Shown here: positions 17,540 through 26,992 of the stretch, one piece after another
Layout: each line of letters begins with the position of its first letter
Position numbering within the stretch: position 1 is the stretch's first letter
Assembly (NCBI RefSeq): GCF_025399795.1
Contig: NZ_JAODTZ010000043.1
Span: 25,916-89,915 of the forward strand
Direction: 5' to 3'
DNA: 64,000 nt
Origin: Streptomyces rhizosphaerihabitans
GTDB taxonomy: Bacteria > Actinomycetota > Actinomycetes > Streptomycetales > Streptomycetaceae
The notes under the pieces: model-generated
Databases searched by the model: none
What the model was told of the DNA's origin: nothing
Seen by the model: only the letters and a program-made list of their open reading frames with translations
Translations under genes and position numbers: made by a program

Positions 17540-18196
17540 TCACGACTCTGGCCGTTTGACGCTCTCCAGGAGCATGTCCAGCCATTCCGCGACCTTGTCC
17601 CGGTGCTGGTCGGTGGGCAACTGTGCGGCCCGCCAGGCGATTCCGCGGACGCCGTGGTCCAGGAGCAGCCGCTCCAGCGGATCGTGGGCGACGGAGGCCG
17701 CCGCGCGTTCGCGGTCGGCGAGCCGTTGCAGGAGTTCCTGTTCCGAGCGCTGGAGGGCACCTATGAGCGCTTCGGAGTCCTCGGCCGTGAGGAATCCGGC
17801 GTGCACCCGGAAGAAGCGCTGGATGGCGTCGCAGTGCTCCATGGTGGGGCGCCGGTCACCGTTGATGAGGGCGCCCGCCTGCTGGCGCGACATGCCGGCG
17901 CCGTCCGCGATCTCCTGCTGGGTGTAGCGGCGGCCGTTGGGCTTGAGCCGGGTGCGGCGCAGCAGGTCCAGACGCTGCAGGAACCGTGCCTGCAGGTCGG
18001 GTTCCCCTGCGGGGCGGCCGTTGAGCAGGGCCCTCGCCACGGGTTCGGGGACGCCGGACTCGGCCGACAGCCGCCGGACGTCGAAGACTTCGGCGTGCAG
18101 CACGCCGAGCCGGTCGGCGAGTGCGGTGACCCTGGCCACGACGGCCTGCAGCAGAACCGTCGCCGTGGCGCACGGAACCTCGAAGCCATCCGTCAC
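17540..18196 (-). CDS. XRE-family transcriptional regulator
   Basis: A 218-residue regulator. Its helix-turn-helix lies around residues 90-125 (Y-T-Q-Q-E-I-A-D-G-A-G-M-S-R-Q-Q-A-G-A-L-I-N-G), with the typical following block R-R-P-T-M-E-H-C-D-A-I-Q-R-F-F. An N-terminal helical extension of 85 residues and a C-terminal helical part flank it. GTG at 18196 has AGGAG 8 bases upstream. It heads the operon with the HExxH peptidase and membrane protein; a perfect 22-bp palindrome upstream (18335-18356) is a likely operator for it. By analogy with ImmR/ImmA pairs the peptidase may inactivate this regulator, which is untested. Confidence 0.85.
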   Translation of the reverse strand: MTDGFEVPCATATVLLQAVVARVTALADRLGVLHAEVFDVRRLSAESGVPEPVARALLNGRPAGEPDLQARFLQRLDLLRRTRLKPNGRRYTQQEIADGAGMSRQQAGALINGDRRPTMEHCDAIQRFFRVHAGFLTAEDSEALIGALQRSEQELLQRLADRERAAASVAHDPLERLLLDHGVRGIAWRAAQLPTDQHRDKVAEWLDMLLESVKRPES

Positions 18197-18334
18197 CGAC
18201 AGATCTCCTACGTCTCTCTCAGGTGGCTCTCACGAAGTTCGGGAACCATGTGGACACGAAGGTCAGAAACCATCCCGGCCGCAAGACCGGGGAGCCAACC
18301 GGAGCGTAGCCCCTCGCTCGAACTCACATCCAGG

Positions 18335-18356
18335 TCTCGCCACAACTGTGGCGAGA
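18335..18356. promoter_or_regulatory. 22-bp palindromic operator candidate
   Basis: TCTCGCCACA and its exact complement TGTGGCGAGA are separated by AC. The site lies between divergent genes, upstream of the -35 of the rightward promoter and about 140 bp from the XRE start. Confidence 0.6.
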
Positions 18357-18390
18357 TTCAGCCGTCAACAGGCGCCAAATGCCACGATAG

Positions 18391-18419
18391 TTGACACGCC
18401 CGTCCCGGAGCAGCAGGAT
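18391..18419 (+). promoter_or_regulatory. Promoter of the MmyB-like gene
   Basis: TTGACA (18391-18396), a 17-base spacer and CAGGAT (18414-18419) form a near-consensus vegetative promoter, leaving a leader of about 40 bases before the ATG at 18466. Confidence 0.65.
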
Positions 18420-18465
18420 CGGGGCGCCGCGTGAAGGCCGCAGAGGCAAGAGGGGTGACCTCCCG

Positions 18466-19125
18466 ATGGCGTACCAGGCAGGAAGGCAGCGGTCCCAGCC
18501 GCGACCTGTCCCCGAGAGTCTCGAAGCGCAGGCGTACCTCCAGGACTACGCCACGCTGCTCGAGGCCGTCCCCTTCCCCTCCGTCGTCTTCGACCACCGC
18601 TGGGACGTCGTTCTGTCCAACGCCGCGTTCGAGACACTTTTTGACGGCGTCGCCGCCCACCCGACCGCCATGCCGGGCGACAACTTCCTGCGCTTCGTCC
18701 TGTTCCATCCGGACGCGGGGTCGATCCTCGGTGAGCACGAGTCGAGTTGGTGTCTGCCGATGCTCGCGCACTTCGCGGCGGCGGTGGAGCGGAACGGCCA
18801 GGACCGCGGACTCCAGTCGATCCGCCGGGACATCGCCCAGGACCCGATCATGGACGCCGCCTATCGGCACGGCCTTCCGCACTGGATCCAGGCGGTCGGC
18901 CCGCGCGCGGTCGAGCACGACGGCGCCGTGCGCCCGCTGGTGCACCCCGATCCGCGCTGGGGCAGCACGGACTGCAGGATCGTCGCCGACACTCCCAGGA
19001 CCCTTCAGGACATGGGCTATACGCGGATGACCCTGGTGCTGCGCGAGGCGGTCAGGCCGGTCACGGGCGGACCGCGCAAGGCCCGCAAGACACGCAACGG
19101 CGCGGCGGAGCTGCGAGCGGTGTGA
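18466..19125 (+). CDS. MmyB-like ligand-binding-domain protein without helix-turn-helix
   Basis: A 219-residue protein. Residues 35-185 match the PAS-like ligand-binding domain found at the C-terminus of MmyB-type XRE regulators. Landmarks include V-F-D-H-R-W-D-V-V-L-S-N-A-A-F near its start, and H-P-D-P-R-W-G-S-T-D-C-R-I-V-A-D and T-L-V-L-R near its end. Normally such proteins begin with an XRE DNA-binding domain of about 80 residues; none is present here, only a short basic N-terminus. ATG 18466 follows GAGGGGTGACC. It is divergent from an operon whose first gene is an XRE regulator, so it may act as a ligand sensor for that system. Fatty acids are proposed ligands for MmyB domains; here untested. 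Confidence 0.72.
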   Translation: MAYQAGRQRSQPRPVPESLEAQAYLQDYATLLEAVPFPSVVFDHRWDVVLSNAAFETLFDGVAAHPTAMPGDNFLRFVLFHPDAGSILGEHESSWCLPMLAHFAAAVERNGQDRGLQSIRRDIAQDPIMDAAYRHGLPHWIQAVGPRAVEHDGAVRPLVHPDPRWGSTDCRIVADTPRTLQDMGYTRMTLVLREAVRPVTGGPRKARKTRNGAAELRAV

Positions 19126-19247
19126 CCCGTCCGGCCCGGCCGGTGCAGGTCGGCGCTGTGGTGCGGGCCTTGGCGGCGCGCTTCGGGCTCGCGCGCGGGT
19201 GGCCGCGGTGCCGCGCTTCACGCCGGGCGCGTGCGCGGCTGTGGAAC

Positions 19248-20042
19248 TCAGTCGGCCGGCGTCACGAGGACGAGGGGCACGCCGTCGCACGGGACGAGCC
19301 GCAGGTCCTCGTGGCGCGTGCTCCGGGCCGCCGCCAGCACGGCTGCGAAGTCCGGCCCCCTGGTGAGTGAGCCGGCCAGGTGAGCCGGGTCGGCGGACGC
19401 GGCCACCCGCCCCCGCGCGTTCACCAAGTAGGAGGCTCCGGGCAGCCGTTGGAGGAGCGGGACGACCGCGCCCTCGAAGTGCCGCAGATACACGTCGGCC
19501 GCGGCGACCCCCACGAAACGGCCCTCCACATGGACCGGCGCGGACAGGGTCAGGCTGTACTCGTCGGAGCAGAGGTAGTCGACATAGGGCCCGGCGACCG
19601 CGCGCTGCCCGGTGTCGCGGGGGAGGGCGAACCAGTCCCAGTGCGTGTAGTCCGAGTACGCGGACTGCGCCGGATCGAGGTCGAGCAGCAGCGGTCGTAC
19701 GCCCCCGTCGGAGCCCTGCTGCCACCACTCCAGCCACGCCGGTACGTCACCGAGCAGGCCCGGTGCCGCCACGAAGCCGGCGCCTGACACCAACTCCTGG
19801 CGGGTGAGCCGCAGGTGGAGCCCCGGGCGCAGTGCCGCCAGATCCACCGTCGCGGGGCGGCGGCCCTGCCCGGCGACGCGGGTGAGCAGCGCGGTCGTAT
19901 CGGCCCGGGTGTCGGCGACCGCGGCGAAGACGGCCTCCAGCGCGCAGCGGACCTGCGCCGCGACGGCCGCCTCGGCGATGGTCGCACCCGGGGTCGCGTC
20001 AAGCGTCGCCGTCGCGCCGACCGGAGCGGGGCTCCTGCCCAT
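19248..20042 (-). CDS. Cache-domain protein partnered with a FadR regulator
   Basis: A 264-residue protein with the layout of a dCache (PDC-like) small-molecule sensor: W-L-E-W-W-Q-Q-G, Y-S-D-Y-T-H-W-D-W-F, G-P-Y-V-D-Y-L-C-S-D-E-Y-S-L-T-L-S-A-P-V and G-V-A-A-A-D-V-Y-L are its ligand-pocket blocks. Unlike most cache proteins it has no signal peptide or membrane span, so it should be cytoplasmic. ATG 20042 follows GGAGGGC and lies within the end of the FadR gene (44-bp overlap), so the two are coupled. Next to a polyamine-type importer it probably senses the imported amine or amino acid; this is inferred. Confidence 0.78.
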   Translation of the reverse strand: MGRSPAPVGATATLDATPGATIAEAAVAAQVRCALEAVFAAVADTRADTTALLTRVAGQGRRPATVDLAALRPGLHLRLTRQELVSGAGFVAAPGLLGDVPAWLEWWQQGSDGGVRPLLLDLDPAQSAYSDYTHWDWFALPRDTGQRAVAGPYVDYLCSDEYSLTLSAPVHVEGRFVGVAAADVYLRHFEGAVVPLLQRLPGASYLVNARGRVAASADPAHLAGSLTRGPDFAAVLAAARSTRHEDLRLVPCDGVPLVLVTPAD

Positions 20043-20817
20043 GGGTGCCCTCCAGTGGACGCGGACCTGACACGGTGCGTGGCATCGAGAGGCGGAGGGT
20101 GATGAGCCGCGCCGTCGAGTCCTGTACGCACCGCTCGGCCAGCGCTCTGGCCGAATCGTGGGCACCATCTTGCACGGCCGAGATTACGGAGCGGTGACGG
20201 TCGGCGACTTCTTCACGATATTCGTTGTCCCCGAGCACCAGGCACATCAGGGCGCCCACCTCCGTCTGGAGCACGACCTGCTCACGGGTCAGCCGGGCGG
20301 ACTGCGCCGCCGCGGCGAGCTCGACGTGGAAGCGGCCGTAGACGCGGCTGCGGGCGGCGGCGTCCTCGGCGGACGCCAGGTCGTCCAGCGTGCGCCGCAG
20401 CGCCTTGAGGTCGTCCGGTTCCGTGCGCTGGGCCGCGAGTCGCGCGGCCGCTCCGGACAGGGCCGCCCAATGGTCGCCCAGGTCGCGCAGTTCTTCGGTG
20501 CTCCAGCTGGAGAGCCGGGCCAACAGCCGTTCCTCGCCCGGCACTTCGGGCAGCGACACGAAGCTGCCGCCGCCCCGCCCCCGCCGCGTGGTGACCAGCC
20601 CCTGCTGCCGCAGGGCCATCAGGGCCTCGCGCAGGGTGACCGTGGACACGCCGAGCTGTCCGGCCAGCTCCATCTCTCCCGGCAGCTGCTCACCGTCGGC
20701 GAGCAGCCCCAGCTCGATGGCGTCGCCGATCCGGTGTACGACCGTCTCGACGCGCGCGCGGTTGTCCACGGGAGTGAAGACGGCTCTGCGGACGCCGTCG
20801 CCCCTGTGTTGCTTCAC
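19999..20817 (-). CDS. FadR-subfamily GntR transcriptional regulator
   Basis: A 272-residue regulator: winged helix at about residues 20-85 (I-G-D-A-I-E-L-G-L-L, then G-V-S-T-V-T-L-R-E-A-L-M-A-L-R-Q-Q-G-L-V) and a helical FCD ligand-binding domain with the metal-site pattern F-H-V-E-L-A and later D-R-H-R-S-V-I. GTG at 20817 is preferred because AAGGTGG is 5 bases upstream; two more GTG codons precede it. Divergent from the importer operon, with a palindrome between them, so it most likely controls that operon and itself. Confidence 0.87.
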   Translation of the reverse strand: MKQHRGDGVRRAVFTPVDNRARVETVVHRIGDAIELGLLADGEQLPGEMELAGQLGVSTVTLREALMALRQQGLVTTRRGRGGGSFVSLPEVPGEERLLARLSSWSTEELRDLGDHWAALSGAAARLAAQRTEPDDLKALRRTLDDLASAEDAAARSRVYGRFHVELAAAAQSARLTREQVVLQTEVGALMCLVLGDNEYREEVADRHRSVISAVQDGAHDSARALAERCVQDSTARLITLRLSMPRTVSGPRPLEGTHGQEPRSGRRDGDA

Positions 20818-20843
20818 GGTCACCACCTTGTGCGTTGACTCAA

Positions 20844-20858
20844 CCTTTACTCTAAAGG
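20844..20858. promoter_or_regulatory. Palindromic operator candidate for the FadR-type regulator
   Basis: CCTTTA-CTC-TAAAGG is a perfect 6-3-6 inverted repeat between the divergent regulator and importer operon. A shorter AGTT-TG-AACT repeat follows about 10 bp downstream. Confidence 0.55.
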
Positions 20859-20940
20859 GGTCTTGAAGTTTGAACTATGACTTCATATCTTTCCGGTCAG
20901 TGTTGCAAACGTACCTCTGCACCAGAAAGGTTCCCCGCCC

Positions 20941-22005
20941 ATGGAGGCAAAGGCGATCCGGCTCCAGGGCCTGCGAAAGTCGTTCGGTGACACGACCGCC
21001 GTGTCCGGAGTCGATCTGGAGATAGCCGACGGCGAGTTCTTCTCGATGCTCGGCCCGTCCGGCTCGGGCAAGACGACCGTGCTGCGGATGATCGCCGGAT
21101 TCGAGAGCCCGACCGCGGGCCGGATCGAACTGGCCGGCCAGGACGTCACCGGCCTCGCCCCCTTCGAACGGGACGTCCACACCGTCTTCCAGGACTACGC
21201 CCTGTTCCCGCACATGACCGTCGAGGAGAACGTCGCCTACGGCCTCAAGGTCCGCAAGGTGAAGAAGGCCGAGCGGCTGGTCCGGGCCCGCAAGGCGCTC
21301 GCCGACGTACGCCTGGAAGGGTTCGGCAGGCGCCGCCCCGGTCAGCTCTCCGGAGGTCAGCGCCAGCGAGTGGCCCTCGCCAGGGCCCTGGTCGGCCGCC
21401 CCCGCGTCCTGCTGCTCGACGAGCCTCTCGGCGCCCTCGACCTCAAGCTGCGCGAGCAGATGCAGGTCGAACTCAAGGCGATCCAGCGCGAGGTCGGCAT
21501 CACCTTCGTGTTCGTCACCCACGACCAGGAGGAGGCCCTGACGATGAGCGACCGCATCGCCGTCTTCCACCAGGGCCGCATCGAACAGGTCGGCACCCCG
21601 GCCGAGATCTACGAACGCCCCGCCACCCCGTTCGTCGCGGGCTTCGTCGGCACCTCCAACCTGCTCGACGGGCAGTCGGCGCAGCAGGTCGTCGGCGCCC
21701 CGGGTACGTACAGCATCCGGCCCGAGAAGATCCGGGTCCTCAAGGAGTCCGCCGAGTCCGCCGAGTGCGCCGATTCTGCCGAAGTCACCGAGCCGGAGCA
21801 CTCCACCGTCACCGGCACCGTCGCCGAGGTCGTCTATCTGGGCGACGCCACCCGCTTCCTGGTGGACCTCGACGTCGGCGGTCGCCTCACCGCGCTCCAG
21901 CAGAACCTGGAGACCTCCTCCGAGGACGTCGCCGCCCTCCGCGGCACCCGGGTCCGGCTCCAGTGGCACCGCCGCCACACCTTCCAGGTCCCCGACCCCC
22001 GCTGA
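20941..22005 (+). CDS. ABC importer ATPase, spermidine/putrescine (PotA) type
   Basis: A 354-residue ATPase of the PotA/FbpC class: Walker A G-P-S-G-S-G-K-T at 39-46, signature L-S-G-G-Q-R-Q-R, Walker B L-L-L-D-E-P, and a C-terminal TOBE domain (I-R-P-E-K-I-R-V onward). The start ATG has AGAAAGG upstream. A stretch of repeated Glu-Ser-Ala codons (21750-21785) lies in the linker before the second half of the TOBE domain and looks like a small expansion. First gene of a four-gene importer operon. Putative substrate (polyamine, GABA or a related amine) rests on family resemblance. Confidence 0.9.
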   Translation: MEAKAIRLQGLRKSFGDTTAVSGVDLEIADGEFFSMLGPSGSGKTTVLRMIAGFESPTAGRIELAGQDVTGLAPFERDVHTVFQDYALFPHMTVEENVAYGLKVRKVKKAERLVRARKALADVRLEGFGRRRPGQLSGGQRQRVALARALVGRPRVLLLDEPLGALDLKLREQMQVELKAIQREVGITFVFVTHDQEEALTMSDRIAVFHQGRIEQVGTPAEIYERPATPFVAGFVGTSNLLDGQSAQQVVGAPGTYSIRPEKIRVLKESAESAECADSAEVTEPEHSTVTGTVAEVVYLGDATRFLVDLDVGGRLTALQQNLETSSEDVAALRGTRVRLQWHRRHTFQVPDPR

Positions 22006-22044
22006 CTCTCCCGCCCACTCCCCCCGTCACGTCTGGAGTACGCC

Positions 22045-23241
22045 GTGCGTCTCACCCCAACCCTCAAGGCCGCCGCTGCCGTCGCGGTGCTCCTCGCGGC
22101 CACCGCCTGCGGTTCGTCCGGCAGCGGATCCTCCGCGTCCACCGGCTTCAACCCGCCCGATCTCAAGGCGCAGTCGAAGCTCGGCAAGACCGAGGGACAG
22201 GTCAACCTGATCGCCTGGGCCGGCTATGTCGAGGACGGTTCCAACGACCCCAAGGTCGACTGGGTCGGCGACTTCGAGAAGCAGACCGGCTGCCAGGTCA
22301 ACTCCAAGGTGGCCGCCAGCTCCGACGAGATGGTCAAGCTGATGAAGACCGGCCAGTACGACGCGGTCTCCGCCTCCGGGGACGCCTCCCTGCGCCTCAT
22401 CGCCTCGGGCGACGCGGCGCCGGTCAACACCGGCCTCGTACCGAACTACAAGGACGTCTTCAGCGGTCTGAAGAAGGGCGCCTGGAACTCCGTCGACGGC
22501 CAGATGTACGGCATCCCGCACGGCCGGGGCGCCAACCTCCTGATGTACAACACCCAGAAGGTCACCCCCGCCCCCACGTCCTGGTCCGCGGTCTTCGACG
22601 ACGCCTCGGCGAACAAGGGCCACGTCACCGCGTACGACTCGCCGATCTACATCGCCGACGCGGCGCTCTATCTGAAGGCGGCCAGGCCCGAGCTGAAGAT
22701 CAAGGACCCCTACGCGCTCGACCAGAAGCAGTTCGACGCGGCCGTCGCGCTGCTGAAGAAGCAGAACGCGAACGTGGGGGAGTACTGGAGCGACTACCTC
22801 AAGGAGATCTCCGCCTTCAAGAGCGGTGACTCCGTGGTCGGCACCACCTGGCAGGTCATCGCGAACCTCACGGCCGACGAGGGCGCCAAGGTGAAGGCGT
22901 TCGTACCCGAGGAGGGTTCCACGGGCTGGTCCGACACCTGGATGATCTCCGCCAAGGCCAAGCACCCCAACTGCGCCTACAAGTGGATGGACTGGATCAT
23001 CTCGCCGAAGGTGAACGCCCAGGTGGCCGAGTACTTCGGTGAGGCACCCGCCAACGCCCAGGCGTGCCAGTACACCAGCGACAAGTCCTTCTGCGACACC
23101 TTCCACGCCGCGGACGAGAGCTACTGGAAGAACATCGCGTTCTGGAACACCCCTATCGAGCAGTGCCTCGACGGCCGCACCGACGTCAAGTGCGTCCCGT
23201 ACGCGAAGTGGGTCCAGGCCTGGACCGAGATCAAGGGCTGA
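22045..23241 (+). CDS. Substrate-binding lipoprotein, spermidine/putrescine (PotD) type
   Basis: Extracellular binding protein of the importer, 398 residues. The N-terminus has a hydrophobic stretch ending T-A-C-G, a lipobox with the cysteine to be lipidated. The mature part has N-L-I-A-W-A-G-Y, Y-D-A-V-S-A-S-G-D and later G-I-P-H-G-R-G-A-N-L-L-M-Y-N-T, as in PotD/PotF-type proteins. Several cysteines near the C-terminus (A-C-Q-Y, F-C-D-T, Q-C-L-D, K-C-V-P) may form disulfides. GTG start with GGAG upstream, 39 bases after the ATPase gene. Confidence 0.9.
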   Translation: MRLTPTLKAAAAVAVLLAATACGSSGSGSSASTGFNPPDLKAQSKLGKTEGQVNLIAWAGYVEDGSNDPKVDWVGDFEKQTGCQVNSKVAASSDEMVKLMKTGQYDAVSASGDASLRLIASGDAAPVNTGLVPNYKDVFSGLKKGAWNSVDGQMYGIPHGRGANLLMYNTQKVTPAPTSWSAVFDDASANKGHVTAYDSPIYIADAALYLKAARPELKIKDPYALDQKQFDAAVALLKKQNANVGEYWSDYLKEISAFKSGDSVVGTTWQVIANLTADEGAKVKAFVPEEGSTGWSDTWMISAKAKHPNCAYKWMDWIISPKVNAQVAEYFGEAPANAQACQYTSDKSFCDTFHAADESYWKNIAFWNTPIEQCLDGRTDVKCVPYAKWVQAWTEIKG

Positions 23242-23248
23242 TCGAACG

Positions 23249-24139
23249 ATGACCACCACCGCGCAGGCCGCCGGACGCTCCCCCGTCCGGCGGCTCGCCG
23301 GGACCCTGCACCGGCGTCCCCGGCTGCGGCTGTCCCTGCTGCTTACCGCACCCCTGCTCTGGCTGGCGGTGCTCTATCTCGGCTCGCTGGCCGTGCTGTT
23401 CGTCTCGGCGTTCTGGACGACGGACTCCTTCACCTCCGAGGTCGTGAAGGTCTGGTCGACCGACAACTTCCACCAGCTGTTCACCCTGCCCGTGTACCGG
23501 CAGGTGATCCTGCGCAGCATCGGTGTCGCCCTCGCGGTGACCGTCCTGTGCGCGGCGATCGCCTTCCCGATCGCCTTCTACACGGCCCGGATCGCCCGGC
23601 CCGAGCGGCGCCCGCTGCTCGTTGTCGCCATCCTCACGCCGCTGTGGGCGAGTTACCTCGTCAAGGTGTACGCCTGGCGGCTGATCCTCTCCCAAGGCGG
23701 CCTCGCCGACTGGGTGTTGAAGCCCCTCGGGCTGAGCGGACCCGGGTACGGGCTGGTCGCGGCGATCATCGCGCTGACCTATCTCTGGCTGCCGTACATG
23801 ATCCTGCCGATCCACGCGGCGCTGGAGCAGCTGCCCGCCAACCTGCTCGACGCGTCGGCGGACTTGGGCGCCGGGGCGGCCCGCACCTTCCGATCGGTCG
23901 TGCTGCCGATGGTCCTGCCGTCCGTGGCCGCCGGCTCGGTCTTCACCTTCTCGCTCAGCCTCGGCGACTACATCACCGTGCAGATCGTCGGCGGCAAGAC
24001 CCAGCTCATCGGCAACGTCGTCTACTCCAACATCGAACTGAACCTGCCCATGGCCGCCGCGCTCGGCACGGTCCCCGTCGTGGTCATCGTGGTGTACCTC
24101 CTCGCGATGCGCCGCACGGGCGCCCTGAGCAGTCTCTGA
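23249..24139 (+). CDS. ABC importer permease, PotB type
   Basis: A 296-residue inner permease subunit with about six membrane spans and the cytoplasmic EAA-like loop (D-A-S-A-D-L-G-A-G-A-A-R-T-F-R) that docks with the ATPase. ATG at 23249 lies 7 bases after the binding-protein stop. It heterodimerises with the next product to form the channel. Confidence 0.9.
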   Translation: MTTTAQAAGRSPVRRLAGTLHRRPRLRLSLLLTAPLLWLAVLYLGSLAVLFVSAFWTTDSFTSEVVKVWSTDNFHQLFTLPVYRQVILRSIGVALAVTVLCAAIAFPIAFYTARIARPERRPLLVVAILTPLWASYLVKVYAWRLILSQGGLADWVLKPLGLSGPGYGLVAAIIALTYLWLPYMILPIHAALEQLPANLLDASADLGAGAARTFRSVVLPMVLPSVAAGSVFTFSLSLGDYITVQIVGGKTQLIGNVVYSNIELNLPMAAALGTVPVVVIVVYLLAMRRTGALSSL

Positions 24140-24150
24140 GGAGCCCCGCT

Positions 24151-24966
24151 GTGCAACTCTCCCGTTCCGCGCGTATCGCGCTGCGCGCCGCCGCCGGGCT
24201 CGGCTTCGCGTTCATCTACGTGCCGCTCGCGCTCGTCCTGGTCAACTCCTTCAACCGGGACCGCAGCGCCAGTTGGCCGCCGTCCGGGCTCACCTTCCAC
24301 TGGTGGTCGGTCGCCTGGGAGAACGAGGGTGCCCGCGCGGCGCTGTGGGTCTCCGTCAAGGCCGGCCTCGGCGCCACGGCCATCGCACTGGTGCTGGGCA
24401 CGCTGATCGCCTTCGCGGTCGCCCGCCACCGGTTCTTCGGCCGGGACGCCATCTCCTTCGTGGTCGTCCTGCCGATCGCGCTGCCCGGAATCGTCACGGG
24501 CATCGCGCTCAACTCGGCGTTCAGCACGGTGCTCGAACCCCTCGGAGTCGGACTCGGCATGTTCACCGTGATCGTCGGCCACGCGACCTTCTGCATCGTC
24601 GTCGTCTTCAACAACGTGGTCGCGCGACTGCGCCGTACGTCCGGCACGTACGAGGAAGCCGCGATGGATCTGGGCGCGGACACCTTCCGGGCCTTCGTCG
24701 ACGTCACCTTCCCACTGGTGCGCTCGGCGCTGCTGGCCGGCGGACTGCTCGCCTTCGCGCTGTCCTTCGACGAGATCGTCGTGACGACGTTCACGGCCGG
24801 GCCCGGCATCGAGACCCTGCCGATCTGGATCTTCAACAACATGACCAGACCCCAGCAGGCACCGGTCGTGAACGTGGTGGCCGCCGTGCTCGTCCTGTTC
24901 TCGGTGATCCCGATCTACGCGGCGCAGCGGCTGTCCGCGGACACGGCCACCGAGAGCCGGATCTGA
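24151..24966 (+). CDS. ABC importer permease, PotC type
   Basis: A 271-residue permease with about six spans and the EAA-like loop E-E-A-A-M-D-L-G-A-D-T-F-R. GTG 24151 is preceded by GAGGAGC overlapping the previous stop. Last gene of the importer operon; a strong hairpin follows. Confidence 0.9.
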   Translation: MQLSRSARIALRAAAGLGFAFIYVPLALVLVNSFNRDRSASWPPSGLTFHWWSVAWENEGARAALWVSVKAGLGATAIALVLGTLIAFAVARHRFFGRDAISFVVVLPIALPGIVTGIALNSAFSTVLEPLGVGLGMFTVIVGHATFCIVVVFNNVVARLRRTSGTYEEAAMDLGADTFRAFVDVTFPLVRSALLAGGLLAFALSFDEIVVTTFTAGPGIETLPIWIFNNMTRPQQAPVVNVVAAVLVLFSVIPIYAAQRLSADTATESRI

Positions 24967-25011
24967 CCGCGCCGATGAACTGCCCTCGCCGGGCTCCTGG
25001 TTGACGCCGGT

Positions 25012-25055
25012 GAGGGGCGACCGGACCCGCCGCGCGCGGACTCCGGCCGCCCCTC
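25012..25055. terminator. Bidirectional terminator between convergent operons
   Basis: GAGGGGCGACCGGA (25012-25025) pairs with TCCGGCCGCCCCTC (25042-25055), 14 positions with one mismatch. It lies between the importer operon and the convergent ABC exporter operon. Confidence 0.75.
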
Positions 25056-25079
25056 GCGGGCGGGTTGAACGGCGCGCTC

Positions 25080-25858
25080 TCAGCGTTTGGTGGTGCTGTT
25101 GAACAGCGAGCGCGACCAGACGTAGCCGACCAGGCTGATACCGGCGCACCAGGCGAGCGAGATCCAGCCGTTGTCGCCGATCGCCGAGCCGGAGAGCAGG
25201 CCGCGCAGCGTCTCGGTCATCGGCGTGAAGGGCTGGTTCTCCGCGAACCAGCGCAGGCCCGGAGACATCGAGTCGGCCGGTACGAACGCGGAGCCGAGGA
25301 ACGGCAGGAACTGGACCAGCAGCGGCTTGTTGCTCGCGGACTCCACGGTCTTGGAGATCAGGCCGAGCGCCGCCGACAGCCAGGTCACCGCGAACGCGAT
25401 GGCCGTGAGCAGGCCCGCGGCGGCAAGCCACTCGAGCGGGCTCGCGTCCGAGCGGAAACCGACGGCGAGTGCGAACCCCACGACCAGGACGATGCTCACC
25501 ATCGTCTGGATGACGCTGCCGACCACATGGCCCGTCATGAACGACGAGCGGGTGATGTTCATGGTGCGGAAGCGGTTGATGATGCCCTCGGTCATGTCGG
25601 AGCAGACCGCGATCGAGGTCGACATCGCCCCGGCCGCCACCCCCATGATGATGATGCCGGGCGTCAGATACTCCAGGTAGGCGTCCCGGCCGCCGCCCAT
25701 TCCGGCGCCGATCGAGTCCCCGAAGGCGTACACGAACAGCAGCAGCATCAGGATCGGCATCATGGCGGCGCCGAGTGACACGCTCGGATAGCGGAGCGCG
25801 TGCTTGAGGTTGCGCCGCAGCATCGTCATCGAGTCGTGCACGGCGTAGGTGAGGGTGC

Positions 25859-25862
<4 letters not shown>
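25080..25862 (-). CDS. ABC-2 type permease (DrrB-like)
   Basis: A 260-residue membrane protein with about six spans, of the daunorubicin-resistance DrrB type, forming the channel for the ATPase encoded just upstream. Its ATG (25862) overlaps the ATPase stop by 4 bp. Last gene of the HicB/DUF4097/ABC operon. Exported compound unknown. Confidence 0.9.
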
Positions 25863-26833
<971 letters not shown>

Positions 26834-26992
26834 CGGATCCCCACCTTGACTAGACATGAGCATGACAGGAAAAGGCATGGAGCTCTCCCGTTCGGAGGCT
26901 GAGTGAATGAGGGGCCGGAAGTGAAAGGGGAGGGGGCCGGAAGAGAAGGCGGGAGCGGGGCGGGAACGGTGACGGCGCGGGGACGGGAGGGC

